This document shows, one piece after another, positions 13,959-18,709 of a stretch of 18,709 bases of DNA. The stretch's first letter is position 1. Every line of letters starts with the position of its first letter. This stretch comes from SURF-32 sp964648365. GTDB lineage: Bacteria > Planctomycetota > Phycisphaerae > UBA1845. Location of the stretch: assembly GCA_964648365.1 (NCBI GenBank), contig CAZYLK010000122.1, positions 1 through 18,709 of the forward strand, read 5' to 3'. The notes beneath the pieces were generated by a model. That model was not told the DNA's origin. It saw only the letters and a program-made list of their open reading frames with translations, and searched no databases. A program made the translations under genes and the position numbers.

Positions 13959-16049
13959 ATGCTCAATTCGAAGCACAATTGCGGGGAGACAATCACGCGG
14001 GGCGGCAGGTGGCTCGTCCCCGTGGCCCTGTGCTTCGCGGCCACGCTCGGGACGAACCGCGCGGCTGCGGAGGACTGCATCGAGTGGACGCGCGTCGATC
14101 CGGACGCCCGCTCGGGCTACAGAGCCGTGTGGGACACGCGCCGCGACGTGCTGGTCATGTTCACCGCGCCGCGCGACGAATGGGACAAGAGCCACGACAC
14201 ATGGGAGTGGAATGGCCGTCGCTGGCGCTTCGCCGGCAGTGACGGCCCGTCGCCCCGCATCGGCGCGGATATGAGCTATGACGAACAACGCGGCGTGACC
14301 GTCCTGTTTGGCGGTATGACGCCCGACCGCGAGCAGCGGCTGTCGGACACATGGGAGTGGGACGGCCAGGTCTGGACGCAGCGCTTCGTCGACGGCCCGT
14401 CGCCGCGCAGTCACCACGCCATGGCCTACGATTCCGACCGCGGCGTGACCGTCCTGACCGGGGGATCGGTGGGCGGCCACCAGTACATCCCCGAAACATG
14501 GGAGTACGACGGTCAGACGTGGACGCTGCGCGATGCGGCCCAGCCCGATACGCAGTCGTCACACAGATTGGTCTATGACCGCAATCGTCGCGTGATGGTA
14601 GCGTTCGGCAACCTGTCGGACCACGGCATCGTCTGGGAATGGGACGGCCAGGTCTGGATGCGCCGGGAAACCGACGGACCCACGAGGCGCGAAGGTCATG
14701 CGTTCGCCTATGACGCCCGGCGCGGCGTCTCCGTTGTCATCGGCGGAAATTCCTGGGGCGGTGATCCGATGGACGACGTATGGGAGTGGGATGGTGCAAC
14801 GTGGACGCAGCGCGATCCGCTTCCCTTCGAGGGCAGATCCGGCGCCGCAATGGTCTATGATCCGCGCGGCACGTTCGTGTTCGTCGGCGGCACGTCGTTA
14901 GCCGGCTCGGTGCTTCGTCGAAACACGGATATCTGGGAATACAGCGACCTGGCGTGGAACCGTGTCCACGGCTCAGCGCCGGGCGGCTACACCGATGCCC
15001 AACTGGTTTACGACGCGGCGCGGCACGCAATCGTTCTCGCAGGCGGACGGCCGGAGAACAGGGAACCGACGAGCTCCGTGTCGGAGTGGAACGGCCGGCA
15101 GTGGCGGGAACGCATCGCAGACAATCCGCAGTCGCTGGATGCCCGACAAGCCGCCTACGATCCCCACCTTCGCGAAACCGTCGTCCTCACCGGCCGCGAT
15201 CCCATCGACTTCTGGACTTGGCGCAAGCCCTACTGGCGCGAGTACGAAGTCTCAAATGCGCCGACCATGGGAGGGCGCATCTCCATGACGTTCGATGCAG
15301 GCCGCAGCGCCGCCGTCATCTTCAACGACGACGGTGAAACGTGGGAGTGGGATCGGATGCGTGATCGGCTCGAATTGCGTGCGCGCAGCGGCCCGCCGCC
15401 AAGGACCGACGCCTCGATGGCCTTCGACGCTGACCGCGGCGTGAGCGTGCTGTTCGGAACGCCTTTGAGCGGGCCGGCAGCGACGTGGGAGTGGGACGGC
15501 CAGGCGTGGGCGCAGGTTTCGGTCGAGGGACCGGGAAGGGTCCACGAACACACCATGACCTACGACTCGCGCCGCGGCGACGCCGTGTTCTTCGGTGGAC
15601 GTCGCGACGGCAGCGTACCGGAAAACTTGAACGAAGTCTGGCGGTGGGATGGCGAGCAGTGGCGACAACTCGAACCGGTCGGCACGCGCACGCCGCCGCC
15701 CTGCTGGACGCCGGGATTCGCCTACGACGCCGGTCGCGACGTCTTCGTGGCCTACGGCGGGAGATATTCCGACCAGTCGGTCTGGGAACTGGGTCCGGTG
15801 GTCTGTTGCGACGCCGTCGAAACGCTGACGACGAAATGCAGGAAGCGAGGACTCGTCGCCACGCTCAACCTGTCCACTGGGGCGTACGACGGACGGCGCA
15901 TCACGCTGATCGCCGACGGCGAATGGCACGACGCGAAGGTACGCGGCAATCAGGCGCGGACAAAGTTCACCCGCGCGAGCGGATCGGTGGAGATCAGCCT
16001 CGACAAGCCGTCGGGCTGCGAAAGGTCATGGCAGGCGGAATGCCGATAG
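13959..16049 (+). CDS. Secreted twelve-unit kelch-like propeller protein, paralogue 3
   Basis: 696 residues. The signal peptide is about 1-37 (hydrophobic core LVPVALCFAATLG, cleavage after A-A-A). Twelve kelch-like units follow in the same order as in the two upstream paralogues. Unit 3 carries W-E-Y instead of W-E-W, and unit 7 has S-E-W. The second half resembles paralogue 1 more closely than paralogue 2, for example DPHL and W-R-K-P-Y-W-R-E-Y against W-R-R-P-Y-W-R-A-Y around unit 8. The C-terminal domain (616-696) has cysteines 617, 627, 687 and 695. The third gene of a tandem array, 261 nt after paralogue 2, it ends facing the convergent gene. Probably exported; no enzyme motif recognised. 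Confidence 0.88.
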   Translation: MLNSKHNCGETITRGGRWLVPVALCFAATLGTNRAAAEDCIEWTRVDPDARSGYRAVWDTRRDVLVMFTAPRDEWDKSHDTWEWNGRRWRFAGSDGPSPRIGADMSYDEQRGVTVLFGGMTPDREQRLSDTWEWDGQVWTQRFVDGPSPRSHHAMAYDSDRGVTVLTGGSVGGHQYIPETWEYDGQTWTLRDAAQPDTQSSHRLVYDRNRRVMVAFGNLSDHGIVWEWDGQVWMRRETDGPTRREGHAFAYDARRGVSVVIGGNSWGGDPMDDVWEWDGATWTQRDPLPFEGRSGAAMVYDPRGTFVFVGGTSLAGSVLRRNTDIWEYSDLAWNRVHGSAPGGYTDAQLVYDAARHAIVLAGGRPENREPTSSVSEWNGRQWRERIADNPQSLDARQAAYDPHLRETVVLTGRDPIDFWTWRKPYWREYEVSNAPTMGGRISMTFDAGRSAAVIFNDDGETWEWDRMRDRLELRARSGPPPRTDASMAFDADRGVSVLFGTPLSGPAATWEWDGQAWAQVSVEGPGRVHEHTMTYDSRRGDAVFFGGRRDGSVPENLNEVWRWDGEQWRQLEPVGTRTPPPCWTPGFAYDAGRDVFVAYGGRYSDQSVWELGPVVCCDAVETLTTKCRKRGLVATLNLSTGAYDGRRITLIADGEWHDAKVRGNQARTKFTRASGSVEISLDKPSGCERSWQAECR

Positions 16050-16059
16050 CATTCGAGCC

Positions 16060-16090
16060 GTGCCCCGGACGGGCTTGCCGTCCGGGGCAC
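16060..16090. terminator. Strong hairpin between convergent genes
   Basis: Perfect 13-bp arms (16060-16072 and 16078-16090) with the loop GCTTG, 10 nt after the plus-strand stop and 46 nt beyond the end of the minus-strand gene. A short GTTCTT follows on the plus strand. Its position between convergent genes fits a shared transcription end, although T-runs are poor on both sides. Confidence 0.65.
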
Positions 16091-16136
16091 GTTCTTGAGC
16101 GGCGGTCGGTCCGGTCGCGCGTCGCCGGTCGGGCGG

Positions 16137-18611
16137 CTACGGGCAGGTCACGTTCTTGTTCAGAACGTCGCCGCAGCCGAGTTCCGCGCTGACGCCGTGC
16201 TGACCGGGTGCGCCGCCGAACCAGATCGCCTTGCCTTTCCCCTTGCTGTTCAAGACGTCCTGCATCGGCTGACCGCCGTCCAGCTCAAAGTGGACGGTCT
16301 GCCCCGGCAGCCCCTTCTTCACGATCGCGGTCACCTTGCCGCTGTTGGAGCACTTAACCGTCAGCGTCTCCAGTCCGGTACAACCGCTGCCGCAATTCCC
16401 GACGTTGACCGACGTGTAGTAGTGCGTCTGATGCGGATCTCCGCTGCAACTCACGTTGGCCTTGTCGGCCACGACGAGCCTGAGCGTGTAGGCACAGGGT
16501 CTCAAGCCGTTGGTGTTCCACAGGCCAAGCTGGCCGTTGATCACCGCGGTGTTGCCGGAACCGATCGTCACCCATCCGTGCGTATCGCCGCCGGTGTATT
16601 GCAGAGCCCAACTGGCGAGATTGGCGTCATTGGCCGTGCCACGGACGGCGACCTGCCCGGTCAGGCAGGAGCACTCGACCGGCGACGTGATGGACGCGAT
16701 CGGAGCGGTGTTGTCCACGATGACGGGCTCGGTGAGCGACGCCGAGTTTCCGCATATATCGCTGCCCATGACACGAAGCTCGTACCGGCCGTCGTTGAGT
16801 CCGCTCGTGTTCCAACTGGCCAGCGGGTCGGTAATGACGGGAACGTCGTAGCGCGCGTGATTCGGATCCACCGGGATGAACTGGCCACCGCCGAACAATC
16901 GGTATTGCACCAGGTACTCATCGAAGCAGCGGTCCCACGCCGTGCCGTCGACGCACGCGGTTCCGGCCAGGATCTGGTCCCGTACCGGTGATCGCAAGAG
17001 CAGCGTGTTGAACGCGCCGCTGACGTAGACGATGGAGACGGCGGAATCGGACAGCCCGCACGCGTTTTTCGCCTTGACCCGAACGAAGTAATCGCCACTG
17101 GGCAGGCCGCCGGTATTCCAGTTGTAGAGCGTTCCGCTGCGGGCGTTGTTGTTGCTGCCGGCCTGCGTCCAGGTGTTCTGATCGATGCGGCGGTATTCGA
17201 GCACGTCGCCGCCGTAGCCCTCCGGGTCGCTGACGCTGCCGACGATGGGAACCGTCTGGCAGGCGCACGACTCGGGCGCCGGTGCCGACAGGCTGACCAG
17301 CGGCGGCGTACCATCATTGCACCCGCCGCACGTGCCGACGAACCAGGACCGCGACCAACTGGTGCCGCGGGCGGCCGAACTGACGATCGACGCCGTACCA
17401 TCGGTGGTCGACCAGTTGCCGCCCAGCGGACCGTTGGCCCGGTTGAAGTCATCACAAACGAACGAGCCGCCCCAGTTGTCCATGCTGGTGAGGTTTGCGT
17501 AACCGCCCATACCGATCCCGTCGCCATCGAGCGGCGCCCAGCCGCCGCGGGCGTAGATCTGCCGCCCGGCGCCGCCATCGATGTTGGAAAAGACGACGGT
17601 TACGTCGCCGTAGCCGTTGTGAATGACGGTCATGCGGGCGGTCGCGAACTTCGCGGTCAGCGGCTGGATGCCCTCGCCGCCGATCATGCCGCCCCACGCG
17701 CCGGAGTTGTTACCCTGGTAGAACCCGACGTGGCTGAAACGGCCCGAATTGTCCTGCTGCTGCACCTTGACGAAGAGATTGTTAATCCCGTCGCCGTCCA
17801 TGAGCACGGCCCCGTACTGAAGCCCGGTGCCGTTGGCGCGAACGTCGACCTCGATGGTGGATGAGTTTCCGGAGCAGGCGCCGACGTATCTGGCTCGCCC
17901 CAGCGATGATCCCCGTGCCGATCTGTTGACGATCGACGTGGTTCCGTTCACCGTGACCCAGTTGCTGCCCAGCCCGCCGTTGGCGCGTTCGAAGTTGTCA
18001 CACACGCGGCCGGAAGCGTTGCCCCAGTTGTCGATGCTCGCCAGTCCGTTGTACGCGCCGAAGCCCATGCCCAGACCGTTGCGGTTCACCCATCCGCCAC
18101 GGATGTAGAACTGGAACCCGCCGCCGCCGTCGATTTCGGTGAAGATCGCGGAGACGTTGCCCTGTCCGTCGTGCGTCACCGTCATCTTCGCGGACGTGAA
18201 CGGGGCATCGAGCGTCACGAAGGCGCCTCCGCCGGTCATATTGGGCCAACCCTCGACGTTGTTTCCGTGATAGAAGCCGATGTGGGTGAACTGTCCGTTG
18301 CCGTTCGGCTGCTGCTGGACTTTGATAAAGAGCGTGTCGCCGCCGTCGTCGTCGAGCGTCAGCGCGGCGTATTGCAGCGCCGTGCCGTTGCACTGGACGT
18401 TCGCCTCCACCGCCTGTGCGAAGGCAAGCACCGAGCCGCCCCCGCCGGGCGCGGCGTCATCCGACAGCGTCAAGTCCGTCTCCAGGACGCTGCCCAGCAC
18501 GGGCGCCACCCCGGCCTGCGCCGGATGGGTCATGTCGATGTCCTGCGCGGCCGCGACACGGACGAGGAAAAGTGACAACGAAAGGGCGATGATTCTGTTC
18601 GGCGCATTCAC
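16137..18611 (-). CDS. Secreted repeat and Ig-like protein with shared C-terminal four-cysteine domain
   Basis: 824 residues from a GTG start at 18611, chosen for the AGGAGA 6 nt upstream and the immediate signal peptide (about 1-22, cleavage after A-A-A). A TTG nine codons upstream has no such support. Two tandem repeats of about 183 residues follow (from about 68 and 253), both containing N-G-T-x-L-Q-Y, V-K-V-Q-Q-Q, G-F-Y-x-G-N-N, R-G-G-W, then C-D-x-F-x-R-A-N-G-x-L-G-x-N-W. They look like a concanavalin/laminin-G-like beta sandwich, but I did not identify the family firmly. Residues about 437-740 form three Ig-like units, each with W-N-T-x-G-L and a strand ending in V-R-V, L-R-V or L-R-L. 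The last 81 residues (744-824; cysteines 744, 754, 813, 823) match the terminal domain of the three kelch-like proteins. Probably a surface or secreted adhesive or binding protein. Confidence 0.88.
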   Translation of the reverse strand: MNAPNRIIALSLSLFLVRVAAAQDIDMTHPAQAGVAPVLGSVLETDLTLSDDAAPGGGGSVLAFAQAVEANVQCNGTALQYAALTLDDDGGDTLFIKVQQQPNGNGQFTHIGFYHGNNVEGWPNMTGGGAFVTLDAPFTSAKMTVTHDGQGNVSAIFTEIDGGGGFQFYIRGGWVNRNGLGMGFGAYNGLASIDNWGNASGRVCDNFERANGGLGSNWVTVNGTTSIVNRSARGSSLGRARYVGACSGNSSTIEVDVRANGTGLQYGAVLMDGDGINNLFVKVQQQDNSGRFSHVGFYQGNNSGAWGGMIGGEGIQPLTAKFATARMTVIHNGYGDVTVVFSNIDGGAGRQIYARGGWAPLDGDGIGMGGYANLTSMDNWGGSFVCDDFNRANGPLGGNWSTTDGTASIVSSAARGTSWSRSWFVGTCGGCNDGTPPLVSLSAPAPESCACQTVPIVGSVSDPEGYGGDVLEYRRIDQNTWTQAGSNNNARSGTLYNWNTGGLPSGDYFVRVKAKNACGLSDSAVSIVYVSGAFNTLLLRSPVRDQILAGTACVDGTAWDRCFDEYLVQYRLFGGGQFIPVDPNHARYDVPVITDPLASWNTSGLNDGRYELRVMGSDICGNSASLTEPVIVDNTAPIASITSPVECSCLTGQVAVRGTANDANLASWALQYTGGDTHGWVTIGSGNTAVINGQLGLWNTNGLRPCAYTLRLVVADKANVSCSGDPHQTHYYTSVNVGNCGSGCTGLETLTVKCSNSGKVTAIVKKGLPGQTVHFELDGGQPMQDVLNSKGKGKAIWFGGAPGQHGVSAELGCGDVLNKNVTCP

Positions 18612-18617
18612 GGGTCG

Positions 18618-18701
18618 TCTCCTGTTGAGCGGCCGCAACGTGACCGCACGGAGAACGATCTCCGCTGCGGAATCGAACGGCCCGACTTGGTCAACAGGAG
18701 A
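18618..18701. repeat. Inverted repeat enclosing the ribosome binding site of the Ig-like gene
   Basis: TCTCCTGTTGA (18618-18628) and TCAACAGGAGA (18691-18701) are exact reverse complements, 62 nt apart. The first is, on the minus strand, the Shine-Dalgarno of the gene starting at 18611. The second puts the same Shine-Dalgarno-like sequence on the plus strand at the window edge. Nested nearly concentrically inside is a hairpin at 18644-18670: 5-bp and 6-bp paired blocks with one bulged base and the loop ACGA. Confidence 0.5.
18644..18670 (-). promoter_or_regulatory. Hairpin in the 5' leader of the Ig-like gene
   Basis: The inner stem CGGAGA/TCTCCG with the loop ACGA continues into CCGCA/TGCGG across a single bulged C, making 11 pairs. 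It lies 33 nt upstream of the GTG start, within the larger inverted repeat. It may bring the distant arms together in the mRNA. Confidence 0.4.
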
Positions 18702-18709
18702 AACGCACT

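Noticed and set aside
9450..15660. Many near-identical short DNA repeats around the TGGGAGTGGGA core, considered as a CRISPR or tandem-repeat array
   Set aside because: They are in frame in three coding genes and encode the W-E-W-D-G motif. Spacing varies and the intervening sequence is coding.
11001..16382. PEP-CTERM, LPXTG or dockerin-like C-terminal sorting signals
   Set aside because: The four C-termini have no hydrophobic helix with a basic tail, no LPXTG, and no paired calcium-binding D-x-N-x-D loops.

Overview
This is a high-GC bacterial window carrying nine confident protein-coding genes and no RNA genes or mobile elements that I can see. The gene content fits a Gram-negative environmental bacterium, most likely a planctomycete (possibly class Phycisphaerae): a Gld-type ABC system with a DUF4340 protein, large families of paralogous secreted proteins, and weakly spaced or leaderless starts. 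That taxonomic guess is inference, because no marker gene is present.

Region 1 (149-6490, minus strand) is one operon, transcribed right to left: an ABC ATPase, a six-helix ABC-2 permease, a GldG-type auxiliary membrane protein with a long helical insertion, and a DUF4340 protein built of about five modules. The last three genes are tightly spaced or overlapping. Together they look like a membrane-anchored ABC machine with large extracytoplasmic partners. The substrate cannot be read from the sequence.

Region 2 (6491-6887) is a divergent intergenic region with nested inverted repeats and a likely minus-strand promoter. Region 3 (6888-8967, plus) holds a small retropepsin-like aspartic protease and a dicarboxylate/amino-acid:cation symporter with an unusual extra domain between its first two helices. 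Both genes have a TATNAT box 7-8 nt before the ATG and no Shine-Dalgarno, which suggests leaderless mRNAs.

Region 4 (9213-16049, plus) is a tandem array of three paralogous secreted proteins. Each consists of twelve kelch-like units with a W-E-W-D-G signature. Region 5 (16137-18611, minus, convergent) encodes a fourth secreted protein, with two tandem beta-rich repeats and three Ig-like units. All four end in the same roughly 80-residue domain with four conserved cysteines, although the rest of the fourth protein is unrelated to the other three. This shared terminal module, in four neighbouring secreted proteins of two architectures, is the best candidate for something undescribed here. I suggest it serves attachment, sorting or partner recognition at the cell surface, but no function is shown.
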